Source: Vulcanisaeta sp. JCM 14467 (GTDB taxonomy: Archaea > Thermoproteota > Thermoprotei > Thermoproteales > Thermocladiaceae). Taken from it: a DNA stretch of 64,000 nucleotides. This document shows, piece by piece, positions 39,004 to 49,401 of the stretch. The notes under the pieces were generated by a model. That model did no database searches. It saw only the letters and a program-made list of their open reading frames with translations, and had not been told where the DNA came from. The translations under genes and the position numbers were made by a program. How positions within the stretch are numbered: position 1 is the stretch's first letter; each line of letters starts with the position of its first letter. The stretch is taken from positions 124,001 through 188,000 of the forward strand of contig NZ_BBDM01000002.1 in NCBI RefSeq assembly GCF_001316245.1. Direction: 5' to 3'.

Positions 39004-40318
39004 ATGAAAGTTATTATAATCGGTGGAGGAGCCGCAGGGATGAGCGCTGCATCCAGAATTAAGAGATTGAAACGTGATGCTGAGGTTATAGTCTTTGAGA
39101 GAACTGGCATTGTAAGTCACGCACCTGCGGCATACCATATTACCTAGAGGCTTATTTGATAATTATGAATTATTCATGCATTACACGCCGGACTACTTCA
39201 GGAAGGAGAGAGGTATTGACGTCAGGACCAATGAGACGGTTGTTGAGGTTGATTGGAATTACGTGGTCACGGACAGGGGAAGTAAGGTGGAGTGGGATTA
39301 TCTAGTACTCGCCACGGGCGCTAGCCCGGTAATACCAAACATACCGATTGAGGGTAATAACGTGTTTGTCATTCACCACCCGGCGGATGCGGTAAGGCTT
39401 AGGGAGATCCTTGAGTCAATGAGCACAGTGAGTATCATCGGCACTGGGTATATTGGGCTTGAGGTTGCTGAGGCGCTTAGGTTTAGGGGTAAGGATGTCA
39501 TCATGATAGGTAGATCCAGTTATCCACTGCGTAAGTCGCTTGATGAGGACGTGGGTAGGATAATTACGAACGAGCTGATTAAGTACGGAGTGAAACTACG
39601 ACTTAATGAGAGAGTGCTCGAAATTAATAATCGGGGCAATAAGCAGGTAATTATTACGGATGGTGGTAAATACGTGGTTGACGCCGTAATAATAGCAACT
39701 GGCATAAAGCCAAACATTGAACTGGCGAGGCAGCTCGGGCTTCGAATTGGTGAGACGGGCGCCGTGTGGTTGATGAGCACATGAGGACGAGTGCCGAGAA
39801 CATGTATGCCGCCGGCGACGTGGCGGAGACGAGGAACTTAATAACGGGCAAGCCCTACTGGCACCCCTTCGGCACTACAGCTAATAAGATGGGGTTCGTA
39901 GCAGGCAGCAATATCGCCGGCAAACCAATGATATTCCCGGGTGTTGTGGGTACATCAATGACCAGGTTCATGAACCTATACATTGCGAGTACAGGCTTAA
40001 CAACACAGGATGCTTTAAGACATGGTTTCAGGGCTAGGAGTGCCATGATAACGGCTAGGACAAGGGCTAGGTACTACCCAGGCGGTGGTTACGTGACGAT
40101 AAAGTTAATAGTGGATGAGAATAGCATGAGGATCATTGGCGCCCAGGTACTCGGTGATGACGGATCCTACGTACTTGGCAAAATCGACACACTAGCCGCA
40201 TTAATGGCAAGGGGCGCCACCGTGGAGGATCTATTCATGAGCGACCTAGCCTACCTACGCCGTAACCCAGGTCTGGGATCCACTTATCATCGCTGCGAGG
40301 CAATTCCTTAGGGGGTAA
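39004..40318 (+). CDS. CoA-disulfide reductase/NADH oxidase-like flavoprotein (at least four frameshifts)
   Basis: Blocks in order: [20 protein letters not shown] (FAD-binding GxGxxG), IVSHAP then after a lost base CGIPYYLEG (redox Cys of this family, S-x3-CGIPY), [33 protein letters not shown] (NAD-binding), [64 protein letters not shown] and a broken C-terminus [15 protein letters not shown] ending at 40318. About 440 residues. Such enzymes reduce CoA disulfide, polysulfide or oxygen with NAD(P)H. Confidence 0.8.
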
Positions 40319-40438
40319 TTTTTAATTATTCATTTTTATTCATTTATATTTAAAGAAATTTATATGTTTATGATTAAATGCTGATATTTTTAATGAACAT
40401 ACATATGTCTATTTACGCGAAATGATATGCCGCGTCGC

Positions 40439-40448
40439 TATATAAATT
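40439..40448 (+). promoter_or_regulatory. TATA box of cydA
   Basis: tatataaatt lies about 30 bases before ATG 40474, giving a leaderless transcript for the bd-oxidase operon. Confidence 0.5.
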
Positions 40449-40473
40449 TCCGAATAATTCAATATTTCCTTTG

Positions 40474-41883
40474 ATGGTGAACCAACCCATACTTGGGGCA
40501 CCAACTGATGTTAGGGTTGTGACTGCGGTCGGTGTCTTGGCCCACCTAGCAATGGCGTCAAGCTTCCTAGGCACAATACTACTGGCCGTGGTTGCTGAAT
40601 ACCTATACATAAGGAGTCGCAGCCCGTTTTGGTATAATACGGCTAGGACCTTCTCGGTAATATCGACAATATTCTTCGGTGTGGGTGCTGCCTTTGGCAC
40701 GCTGGTTGAGTTTGGCCTGGTCACTCTGTGGAGTAACTTCATCTCCCTTATTGGTGAGGCAATTGTACTGCCCTTCTACCTAGAGCTATTCGCGTTTTTT
40801 AACTGAGGTAATAATACTACCGCTCTATGTATTCACATGGAATAAAATTAAGAACCAGGTTCTCCATTGGATAATAGGTATTGCTGCAGCATTTGGGGGC
40901 TATTACAGCGCCTATAACATATTGGCAGTCATGGCATCACTTAGCATGAGACCGCCAGGTCTCGAGGTGGTAAACCTATACCAAGCCACTGGGCAGAATG
41001 TGGTTGGCTTGACGGATTACGTCGTTAAGTGGGCTTCGCCAACTGATGCGTGGAATATGTTTTGGTGGGGTGCCAATGTCTTCATATTCCACGGCATATT
41101 GGCTGTGGTCATACTGACCTGGTCGATAATAGCCGCCATATACCTATACTTCTACATACGTGATAGGAAGCCTGAGAGACTCATGATGCTTAAGATCCTG
41201 GTACCAACCGTGGCTATATTAACAGCAATACAGGGCTTCGTACTTGGGCATCTCCAGGGCGAGCTTGTACTGCAGGATGACCCACTTAAGTTGGCGGCTC
41301 TCGAGGGCATGTTCTGGAGCGGCCTCAGGGTTGATCCGTTAACTAGCTTCCTGGCCTATGGCACGTTCAACCATGCCTTCTGGGGTTATTTCAGCTGGCC
41401 GGCGTATGAGAGGCCACCAGCCTTTGTGTTTGTCTTCTACTGGGTCTTCATGGTCATATTCGGCATATTGCTCGGCGTCTGGAGTGGTGCATTATCGCTT
41501 TGGTACCTATTCCCGGGCTTCTTCGGTCGCTTTGGCTGGGCTAAGACCTTGGCTAACTTCTTTGAGAGGAGTGGTGTTTACTTAATGCCCTTCTTTGCAG
41601 CCTTCGCGTCAATTGGGGGTGCCGTTGCTGCCGAGTCTGGTAGGTATCCATTTATATTGGTTCAGGCAGATCCAAACCCAAGCGGTGGCCCGCCAATAAT
41701 CACTGGCGTGCCTGTTGGACCGGTGGCTTGCTTAATCCAACGCTTTACTTCCCAGTTTGGCTTGCGGTGCTTGTGCTCATTGTTGAGATAGCCATGCCGT
41801 CGCTAGCTGTTTACATGGTTTACCTATACCTAAAGAGGGCACCTAGGCATGAGGAGACAGAAGTAAGGACGGTTGAGTACTGA
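40474..41883 (+). CDS. cydA: cytochrome bd oxidase subunit I, CydA (two frameshifts)
   Basis: ATG 40474. His24 in VGVLAHLAMASSF is the likely heme ligand of helix 1. TLVEFGLVTLWSNFISLIGE and VLPFYLELFAF match the Glu-containing proton-channel helices of CydA. A break in the T6 run 40795-40800 joins LFAFF to LTEVIILPLYVFTWNK. Then come NMFWWGANVFIFHGILAVVI (His) and further helices. A break near 41730 restores NPTLYFPVWLAVLVLIVEIA up to the stop at 41883. About 469 residues. Quinol:oxygen oxidoreductase core subunit. Confidence 0.85.
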
Positions 41884-43168
41884 GGTGGTGGGCATGGTCT
41901 CAGCAATAGACATAACGGTGGGCTTGATTGCCTGGGCCTTCTCTGTACACCTACCCTTGGTCTACACAGTGCTTGGTCTTGGCTGGATATTACCAACGCT
42001 TGAGTTCATTGGTTATAAGCGTAATAAACAGGTATATATCGACCTAGCCCATAACATGGCCAACTACCTAATCACGGTATACGCCATTGGCGGGTTATTC
42101 GGCACGATAATAACGGTCTTCCTAGCCGGGTTACTGCCGATATTCACGAACATAGCCGGAGCCCTACTATGGCCCGTTTGGGGAATCGCCATAGTGTTCG
42201 GCGTCGCCATAGCCCTACCATTCATAGGCTTCTACTACAGGGGCTTCGGTAGGATTAGCCCAATGAAGCACGTAGCCATTGGCTATGGGATGGCCATTGC
42301 CCTAACGGTCATACCAGCCATGTTTAGGCTCGTCTTCGCCTTCATAAACTACCCAGCCGGCGTCGAGGTATTTAAGAGCAGCACATCCATAGTCGGCTTC
42401 ACACTAGGCATTAACTGGGGTGAGGTATTCCTAAACCCAACATATGCACCGCTGTTCCTAGCCACGCTCTTTGGGGCCATTGCCATGTCCGGCATACTCA
42501 TAAACTCAATATTTGGCTGGAGGTACGCTGTTGACAAGAGTGAGTACAGGATCACGGGCTATAGGATCAGCAACTGGATAAGCCTAATATTCGGCGTGCT
42601 CTACGCCATATTCGCCGCGCTCTACCTATACGAGGTCTACCTATACTCACCAACCGTTGCCTGGTCAATATTCGGAAAACCACCTACATACTTACCACCG
42701 GCGCTCCACGCCGTTTACCAACCAACAATGATACTGACCAGCATCTTTTACATGGACATAGCCCTAGGCCTATTATTATTCATACTCATAACCCTATCCT
42801 TCAAGTTCATCAACAGGCCAATCTCCGCGTTAAAGTTCGTGTTGGTGTTACTCCTAATGGTTAGTGCTGAGGTAATGAATGGCTTGGCGCACCTACCCTA
42901 CGCAATAGTACCGCCGTTGCCTGCAGTGCCGGTTCTCGTTAAGGCCTACGGCCTTCAGTTCACGCTCAATGTGGCTAATACCCTAAAAGTCTCCACACTA
43001 CTAACGCCTGAGCTAAACGCCCTTCTGCAACTTGTGGCTGCCCAGCCTGGGTTAATCTATGGAAGTCTCGTGGTATTTGCCTTCTTCAACGCATTGCTGC
43101 TCTACGTGATTTACGCTGCCCTCTCCTGGAAGTGGGTCCCACCTGGACTCAGGGTTGAGAAGCAGTAA
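41873..43168 (+). CDS. second CydA-like subunit (CydA') of an archaeal bd oxidase
   Basis: 431 intact residues from TTG 41873, or 424 from ATG 41894. About nine helices; SVHLPLVYTVLGLGWILPTL carries the helix 1 His and FIGYYRGFGRISPM-like loops follow. It is CydA-related, not CydB-like. Paired CydA-CydA' genes without CydB are known from Thermoproteales such as Caldivirga. It overlaps cydA by 11 bases and together they should form the membrane oxidase. Which subunit binds which heme cannot be told from sequence alone. Confidence 0.75.
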   Translation: MSTEVVGMVSAIDITVGLIAWAFSVHLPLVYTVLGLGWILPTLEFIGYKRNKQVYIDLAHNMANYLITVYAIGGLFGTIITVFLAGLLPIFTNIAGALLWPVWGIAIVFGVAIALPFIGFYYRGFGRISPMKHVAIGYGMAIALTVIPAMFRLVFAFINYPAGVEVFKSSTSIVGFTLGINWGEVFLNPTYAPLFLATLFGAIAMSGILINSIFGWRYAVDKSEYRITGYRISNWISLIFGVLYAIFAALYLYEVYLYSPTVAWSIFGKPPTYLPPALHAVYQPTMILTSIFYMDIALGLLLFILITLSFKFINRPISALKFVLVLLLMVSAEVMNGLAHLPYAIVPPLPAVPVLVKAYGLQFTLNVANTLKVSTLLTPELNALLQLVAAQPGLIYGSLVVFAFFNALLLYVIYAALSWKWVPPGLRVEKQ

Positions 43169-44663
43169 TAGTACCCACTATCCTCCTTATTAAAATAATA
43201 ATTAGATTCCTCACATTCCTCGACACAGCCACTGTAATACCGAAATAAATGACTAGGGTTATTAACGAGACAATAATTACCTGGATCAGCGAAATGATAA
43301 TACTCGGGTAAAGCGTGAACCTCACTGTACGTACAATGAGCGATAAAACGATTATTGATAATAATGATGGTAATGCATAATCCAGTATTAACGCCCTGCC
43401 ATTAAATAATGATTTAAGATTACCAAGCTTAACGAACCTAAAACTCAACGCGACTATGTTAGCGAGTAATGAGGACACCAATGCGCCAATTACGGCATAA
43501 TATACAAATCCCAAGCCTTTGAATAGTAGGATTAGTGGTATCATTGTTGATAAGTAAACAATGGTGAATGCAAGTTCGGCTAGGTGAGTATGTAGGATAA
43601 GACTCCTTAGATAAACACCAGGTCTTATTTCACGGGCATTCTCAATATCCCTCTTATCAATACCCTGCATTACATTACTAATGAATTGATTAACATTACC
43701 CAGAACACTATTTATGGCAAGGATAACTACAGGTAACACCAATAAACCGATCTCATCCTTCATGCTCGGCCTAATGAGTTTACGTAAACCCCGGGAAAGA
43801 ACGCCAGCGCCAATGCCACGTACGTGGTTATTAAGAGTACGATTAAGAAATCCCTATAGATTATCCCCAACCTCCCACGTTCAAGGAGTTCCCCGTAGGT
43901 TACATTGACGAGGGTACCACTATAACCGAAGGGCTTGCTGAGTATGAAGATCACGTACCAAATACCAAGCTGGGCATAGCCGAAGAGCCCTATGAACATG
44001 GCATCGAGGGACCTGAAGGAATTAATGGCATAACCCATTAATGGTACCCAGGACGCGCTAAGGACCTCCCTCAGGTATCTACGTGTATCATAAACATGAA
44101 CATTATACCTCAGTGAATATATGAAGGCATATAGTGATGGAATAAACACTATGAAGAATGTTGACCACAGAATAACCTCTATGGTCCATCCAAGGACCAT
44201 TATCACTGGTATGGCAACGAACTTAGTAATTGATTGAATAATGGACGTTATAACGAACCTACCCTATCCTTAACCATTAATACTGAGTTCGTTATGGACT
44301 GGAGGTATGACGTTATCTCCGAGAGCACGGCTATGATGAGGACCAGCCAGGCGTAAGGCCCATCTTAGACCAAACACCCGCTAGGTAGGCTACGGTTAGG
44401 ACCAGCGTCACAAGGTAGAAGATTGATGACACGTTTATTGCAGCCATCATATTTAATCCATTATCCCTAGCCGTCAACCTTGGGTAGGCAAAGCTTATCA
44501 GTGCCGTTGGTAGAACTGAGAACCCTATTGTTGCATTTAATAGTGATAGTAAGCCAAGGCCTGCCGTTGGTATTTTCCTCGTGATGGCGATGTTATACGT
44601 AAAACTACTCAGTAGGGTCAGTAATGATGCTAAGATCGCCATCGACCTTATGCCCCTCCTCAT
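43149..44663 (-). CDS. Wzx/MATE-like polysaccharide flippase (about three frameshifts)
   Basis: Pieces in order from 44663: RSMAILASLLTLLSSFTYNI, ARKIPTAGLGLLSLLNATIG-like helices, a break near 44330, ILWSTFFIVFIPSLYAFIYS, YLREVLSASWVPLMGYAINS FRS, a break near 43775, MKDEIGLLVLPVVILAINSV, and helices to TITASQP. Twelve to fourteen membrane helices and the repeated halves fit the oligosaccharide flippase superfamily that exports lipid-linked sugars, for example for N-glycosylation. The 3' end overlaps cydA' by 20 bases on the other strand. Confidence 0.65.
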
Positions 44664-44773
44664 TAACGTCGAATCTCCGTATTGATTACTAATTTAAAAA
44701 TTCCTCACCGTCGATCCACCACGTTATTTTAATCAATAATCTTTTCTATCACGAAATCGAAACAAGCAACGCA

Positions 44774-45706
44774 ATGCTAATATTGATTCATGGATCGTTG
44801 GGGCTTGATTACTTAATCCATAATGTACTGCCGAGCAATGATTGGGTAATAACCATGCTCTGCCCAGGTAATGGCAATGACGTTGGTATAGACGTGGATT
44901 TAAGCCCAGGGATTGTAGCTAGGCTCGCAATAATGTGGGGCAGGATACTCGACCTTAGGGATGATGACCTAAGGCTATTGATTGATTCATTTACTAATTC
45001 GTCAAGGCTTCATGAGGCCGTGAACTATATAATCGAGACTTACCAGGACTATAATGCATCAAGGCTTTACTACTTCATGAAGCTAATGAACATGCTCAAC
45101 GTATGGAGGCCACCAGGCAGGGGCTGCATAAATACTCCACTCATCGAACCAATCAAATCCCTGGTAACCACCGTCGTACTGGCTTACTACGCGTCCAACG
45201 GTATTAAGGGCTCTGCAATACTAGCGACCGACTTTACTGATGAGATTAAGGACTCATTGCAGGAGGTGAGGGGTCTCGGTAATATCTATGTTGTGACTAA
45301 TCACTTACCACGTGATCTCGGCATATTCGACGAATTAGTCATAACCTCGACCTCAATACCCCAGGAAATATTCGGTAAATTAATTAAGGTGAGCGGTGGC
45401 GTGGGTTCCGAAGTATTGATGACGAGGCTTGGATTAAGCGTTGTGAGGAATAATTTCGAGCTAGGCAGGGAGGTACTGAATGATGTTGACCTGGAGATTC
45501 TTAGGACTGTTAATGAGCTAGGCTTCACGACAATGGCATCGTTAATAGACATGATAACTCAATCGACCGCGGTGACTAGGAATGACGTTATTAAGGAGTT
45601 AATTAAGCTATCAAACATGAACCTGGTTAAAATTAGGTACCTAAGTGATGGTAGAGCCATAGTCACGCCAACCGTGGCCGGTCTTAAATTATTAGTGACT
45701 AAATAA
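44774..45706 (+). CDS. hypothetical protein with C-terminal winged-helix domain
   Basis: 310 intact residues. The N-terminal ~215 residues look alpha/beta (LILIHGSLGLDYLIHNVLPS, SAILATDFTDEIKDSLQEVR, NIYVVTNHLPRDLGIFDELV) without a recognisable P-loop. The end (DVDLEILRTVNELGFTTMAS, VTRNDVIKELIKLSNMNLVK, YLSDGRAIVTPTVAGLKLL) is a winged helix. It may be a degenerate ATPase fold with a DNA-binding tail; function unknown. Confidence 0.6.
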   Translation: MLILIHGSLGLDYLIHNVLPSNDWVITMLCPGNGNDVGIDVDLSPGIVARLAIMWGRILDLRDDDLRLLIDSFTNSSRLHEAVNYIIETYQDYNASRLYYFMKLMNMLNVWRPPGRGCINTPLIEPIKSLVTTVVLAYYASNGIKGSAILATDFTDEIKDSLQEVRGLGNIYVVTNHLPRDLGIFDELVITSTSIPQEIFGKLIKVSGGVGSEVLMTRLGLSVVRNNFELGREVLNDVDLEILRTVNELGFTTMASLIDMITQSTAVTRNDVIKELIKLSNMNLVKIRYLSDGRAIVTPTVAGLKLLVTK

Positions 45707-45800
45707 ATTCTGTTACTATTAAATATAACTTATTTACTTCATTATTGATGACGGGAGCCTATAGAGAAGAATTTATTAACTAGGTAAATCCCACTATGCG

Positions 45801-47186
45801 ATGCCACCCAAGTGGTACTGGCCAATAGACCCAAGCAGCGTTCCTAAAATAGTTGTTGAACCACCTGGTCCAAAGGCCCAGGAGATAATAAAGATGGACG
45901 AATCACTAATAATGCAGTCCTTCGGACGGTGGTACCCACTGGTTATTCGGCGAGGCTATGGGCCGGTTGTTGAGGATGTTGATGGCAACCTATACATTGA
46001 CTTCAACGCTGGTATTGCCGTGATGAATGTCGGGCATAGCCATCCACGGGTTGTGGAGGCTATTAAGCGGCAGGCCGAGTTATTCACGCACTACAGCATG
46101 ACCGACTTCTACTATGAATTAATCGTTAAGCACGCATCAATGCTCAAGGACATAGTCCCAATAAGCGGTGATAAGAGGGTATTCTACACAAACTCGGGCA
46201 CGGAGTCCATAGAGGGGGCCATGAAGATCACCCGCGGACACTTCAGGAATCAGAGACCATACATAATAGCCTTCCTAGGCGCATTCCATGGCAGGACTTA
46301 CGGCTCTATGGCGCTGACAGCCAGCAAGCCAATACAGAGGTTCGGCTTCAACCCAATGCTACCCAACGTAATACACATACCCTACCCATACCCATACAGG
46401 TGCCCATTCGGGAAGAACCTAACGGAGGAGGAGTGTGGTGAGGCTGTCCTTGGTTACCTGGAGGATTGGATATTCGGTAAGATGGTTGACCCGAGTGAAG
46501 TTTCGGCAATATTCTTTGAACCAATACAGGGCGAGGGCGGTTACGTGGTACCACCGAGGAACTTCTTCCCAGGCCTTAGGAAGATCGCTGATAAGTACGG
46601 AATACTACTCGTTGATGATGAGGTACAGGCAGGCTTTGGCAGGACTGGTAAGTGGTTCGCAATTGAGCATTGGGGTGTTGAGCCGGACATAATAACCATG
46701 GCCAAGGCGATAGCTGCTGGGCTGCCATTGGGTGCTATTGTTGGTAGGGCTGGCGTAATGGACTTGCCGAGAGGATCCCACGCAAATACCTTCGGCGGTA
46801 ACCCAGTGGCTTTAGCGGCTGGTATTGAGGTGATCAACATAATAAATGATGAGGACCTAATGGTCAACGCCCAGAGGGTTGGTGAGTACATCAAGAAGAG
46901 GTTCATGGAGGAGATGGATAGGGTCGAGTTGATAGGTGATGTGCGTGGGCTCGGGCTAATGATAGGGGTTGAGCTTGTTAAGAGCAAGAAAACTAAGGAG
47001 TACGCAACCAAGGAGATTGAGCAGGTGCTCTACGAGTCCTTTAAGAGAGGTGTTGCCGTGATAAGTGCCGGTAAGTCAACGATTAGGATTGCACCGCCGC
47101 TAAACATACCCATGGAACTTGCCGAGAAGGCCGTGGACATATTAATTGATGTTATTAAGAAGGTTGATAGGGAACGCGTTAAGTAA
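45801..47186 (+). CDS. class III PLP-dependent aminotransferase (ornithine/4-aminobutyrate type)
   Basis: 461 intact residues. NAGIAVMNVGHSHPRVVEAI, VFYTNSGTESIEGAMKITRG, LGAFHGRTYGSMALTASKPI, FFEPIQGEGGYVVPP, LLVDDEVQAGFGRTGKWFAI and TMAKAIAAGLPLGAIVG (PLP-binding Lys) are the subgroup II hallmarks. Archaeal relatives act on ornithine, GABA or as amino-acid racemases, so the substrate is unsettled. TATA atttattaac lies 27 bases upstream. No clear partner genes. Confidence 0.85.
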   Translation: MPPKWYWPIDPSSVPKIVVEPPGPKAQEIIKMDESLIMQSFGRWYPLVIRRGYGPVVEDVDGNLYIDFNAGIAVMNVGHSHPRVVEAIKRQAELFTHYSMTDFYYELIVKHASMLKDIVPISGDKRVFYTNSGTESIEGAMKITRGHFRNQRPYIIAFLGAFHGRTYGSMALTASKPIQRFGFNPMLPNVIHIPYPYPYRCPFGKNLTEEECGEAVLGYLEDWIFGKMVDPSEVSAIFFEPIQGEGGYVVPPRNFFPGLRKIADKYGILLVDDEVQAGFGRTGKWFAIEHWGVEPDIITMAKAIAAGLPLGAIVGRAGVMDLPRGSHANTFGGNPVALAAGIEVINIINDEDLMVNAQRVGEYIKKRFMEEMDRVELIGDVRGLGLMIGVELVKSKKTKEYATKEIEQVLYESFKRGVAVISAGKSTIRIAPPLNIPMELAEKAVDILIDVIKKVDRERVK

Positions 47187-47190
47187 GGGC

Positions 47191-47424
47191 CTAATTAATC
47201 AGTGCATCCTTCAAAACCTCCTTTTCCTCCTCAAGGTACCACTCCAGCACGTAATCATGCTTATCGGCGTAATTCCTGGCATACTCAAAGGCATTCCTCC
47301 AGTCATTATCCTCATAAACCACCCTCCAACCCTCCTCAATTAGGGCAAGGTCCTCAGGCTTACCACTAACTAGGATTCTACCCATCTTCCTGTTCACGAG
47401 GACTTTATACCTGCCAGTCATCAT
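47191..47424 (-). CDS. small hypothetical protein
   Basis: 77 residues: YKVLVNRKMGRILVSGKPED, then LALIEEGWRVVYEDNDWRNA and a helical acidic end (YVLEWYLEEEKEVLKDALIN). Convergent with the aminotransferase, four bases apart. A compact alpha/beta domain is likely; no family recognised. Confidence 0.5.
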   Translation of the reverse strand: MMTGRYKVLVNRKMGRILVSGKPEDLALIEEGWRVVYEDNDWRNAFEYARNYADKHDYVLEWYLEEEKEVLKDALIN

Positions 47425-47610
47425 ATCACGTATACGTGTACAGGTTAAAAAGTCCTATCAGGTTTTTATTTAAAGAGTACACTGAAACTTTCACTGAACT
47501 TACGTAGAATCCACGTTATGGATCCTCATTACCATTAATATCACCACTCGAATAAGGCAAACTCCTAAATAACCATTGACTATGACGACTGATTACTATG
47601 AATACATGAC

Positions 47611-48540
47611 TTACTTACATAATTCATAACAGAAATTACTGATGATATCTATGTACTTAAAGATGTCATCTGGGAAGATTAGCAGGTAAGTAACGTCACC
47701 AAGTCTCTCCCTAACCCTGAGAAAGGCTTGAAACACAGCACCACTACTAAGCCCCACGAGTAAGCCTGTACTCCTCGCCACGGCAATAACGCCCCTAACA
47801 GCCTCCTCAAGAGTCACGTCTACCACCTCATCAACAACCTCATGAACCCACCTGGTACCAGCCTCAAGCCTCTTTATGCCAGGTATTGCGCTACCCGCCG
47901 CGGGCTCAACACCAACCACGTAAACATCACCAAACTCATCCCTAAGCCTCCTGGCAATACCAGTTATGTGACCACCAGTACCCACACCGGCCACTAGGAC
48001 CCTCGGCACCTTACCAACACTCCTGAACTGCCTAACGATTTCCTCACCAGTCACGTCGTAATGACCCATGGGATTGTTAAGGTTCTCAAATTGATTAAGG
48101 TTAATAGCACCACTCCTCTCAGCCTCCCTGCCAACCCAACGCCAAAACTCCTCATCAATCCTATCCCTATCAACCTTAACAACCTCAGCACCCAAAACCC
48201 TAAGGATTACCTCGGTAGTCTCCGGTAGGTACTTAGTGACGTATGCCCTGTACCTAAAGCCGTAAATATTCGCCAGAGCAGCCAGAGAGATCGCTACATT
48301 GCCTGAGGAGGCTTCAAATACGTAACGGCCATGTAAGTCACCGTTTAAATACTTACGTAGTAAGAATTGCACAGTCCTATCCTTAATACTCCTACTGAGC
48401 GGATTGAAGAACTCCAGCTTCACCCAAACATCGCCGAAGCAGTCAAGCCTTACCAGTGGTGTTGGGTAGAAGTTGCTTATGAAGTCTGACACACTATGGA
48501 AAACATTGTCTTTATTATTCCCTGCAAATACCAACACCCA
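47611..48540 (-). CDS. PLP-dependent cysteine synthase-family protein
   Basis: About 309 residues; GTG 48540 is a better start than TTG 48537 as it lies ~30 bases from ccttattaag. YPTPLVRLD, FFNPLSRSIKDRTVQFLL (PLP Lys), EASSGNVAISLAALANIYG (substrate loop), GAINLNQFENLNNPMGHYD, VAGVGTGGHITGIARRLRD (phosphate-binding) and LVGLSSGAVFQA define fold type II beta-replacement enzymes. It may use O-acetylserine or O-phosphoserine. SerA at 16.5 kb could supply the precursor pathway. Intact. Confidence 0.8.
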   Translation of the reverse strand, partial: WVLVFAGNNKDNVFHSVSDFISNFYPTPLVRLDCFGDVWVKLEFFNPLSRSIKDRTVQFLLRKYLNGDLHGRYVFEASSGNVAISLAALANIYGFRYRAYVTKYLPETTEVILRVLGAEVVKVDRDRIDEEFWRWVGREAERSGAINLNQFENLNNPMGHYDVTGEEIVRQFRSVGKVPRVLVAGVGTGGHITGIARRLRDEFGDVYVVGVEPAAGSAIPGIKRLEAGTRWVHEVVDEVVDVTLEEAVRGVIAVARSTGLLVGLSSGAVFQAFLRVRERLGDVTYLLIFPDDIFKYIDIISNFCYELCK

Positions 48541-48629
48541 TCATACCAAGGCATTGAGCATGCAGGGACTTAATAAGGATTATTCCAGAATTCATTGTTG
48601 AGGAATGGGTTATTGATTATGAGGAGGGA

Positions 48630-48693
48630 TGTTCGTAATCCCCGCGGTTCGTCCGTCCACATTCATCGGGGGCCGCACAGGCCCTCTCTGGGA
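48630..48693 (-). ncRNA. candidate K-turn-type small RNA, copy B
   Basis: On the minus strand the outer stem TCC-CA (48693-48689) pairs with TG-T-GGA (48661-48656), and the inner stem GGGCC pairs with GGCCC (48684-48670) around a 5-base loop. The two sides between carry GAGA and CCGATGAA, matching copy A at 16462 (GGAGAGGGC and GCCC-x-CGATGA). The tail includes aaccgcgggg. ctttataataatc ends about 26 bases before 48693. The 3' end is estimated. Possibly an H/ACA-like guide. Confidence 0.45.
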
Positions 48694-48712
48694 CTATTTA
48701 ATGTAGGAATTA

Positions 48713-48725
48713 GATTATTATAAAG
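48713..48725 (-). promoter_or_regulatory. TATA box of RNA copy B
   Basis: Minus-strand ctttataataatc, centred about 26 bases before 48693 where the RNA hairpin begins. This spacing is what makes the RNA assignment credible. Confidence 0.45.
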
Positions 48726-48830
48726 ATTATTGCGTCCACCCAGCCCTATAACCTAGAACTTAACCTCAGCAAATTCCACTTCAAACACTTACGTTTGCGT
48801 GTGTTATGAATTCTCGAGACCGTGCATCGC

Positions 48831-48875
48831 GTGGCTTACGGGATTTACGTTCGTGAATTACGAACGATGTGCCAC
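48831..48875. repeat. nested inverted repeat, possible structured RNA
   Basis: GTGGC (48831-48835) pairs with GCCAC (48871-48875). Inside, CGTTCGT (48848-48854) pairs perfectly with ACGAACG (48860-48866) around gaatt. The internal loop is asymmetric (ttacgggattta against atgt). The direct repeat gaattctc lies on both sides. Strand and function cannot be decided. Confidence 0.4.
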
Positions 48876-48998
48876 TCCGTGAATTCTCAATTTCGCTTTC
48901 AGGAAGCCCATACCTTTGTTATTAGCAATCGAAGTAGTGGCTGTAATGTGGTGTTATTTTGATTCAGTGCTTACGTACTTTCCACGTTATTTAGTCTT

Positions 48999-49401
48999 AT
49001 GACCCACGCCATGGTTAGCTTCCTCAGCCTGGTTTTAACCCTTAGACATGCCGATTATTGGCTTAGCGCCACTGAACCAGCGCACAACCACACCATCACC
49101 AGCTACCTCAACACCACCAGGCCACGACAAACCAAAACCCGAGCCGAAGGGCCCGGAGGAGGAGGAACCGACCACCAAAGGTAATACCTAATGATTAACG
49201 TATGCAACACCCACTGTGTAAGCATTCACCTAAAGTACTCCCCAGGCATGCAGGCGTATCAAGCGGTAGTGCTCAATCACCAAGTAATTACACGCCATTT
49301 TCCCCATCGGATCAACAAGGTAATCCAGGTTATAAGTACTTTGGTGTGTTTTATGCTTATTATTGGTTTGCCCCATGATCAACAAAATTCGAATGATTTA
49401 G
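48999..49401 (+). other. region with uncertain coding traces
   Basis: A frame at 49048-49191 would encode a Pro/Thr/Glu-rich tail (TTTPSPATSTPPGHDKPKPE) ending at TAA 49189-49191. Another frame between about 49260 and 49370 reads SPSNYTPFSPSDQQGNPGYK and YFGVFYAYYWFAP, which could be the missing 5' part of the next gene. Neither has a clear promoter. Confidence 0.3.

Larger units (their letters stand above)
48541..48998. other. intergenic region with two structured RNA candidates
   Basis: No protein gene seen. It holds a minus-strand RNA candidate with its own TATA box (48630-48725) and a separate hairpin element (48831-48875) bracketed by two copies of gaattctc (48809-48816 and 48881-48888). 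Confidence 0.4.
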
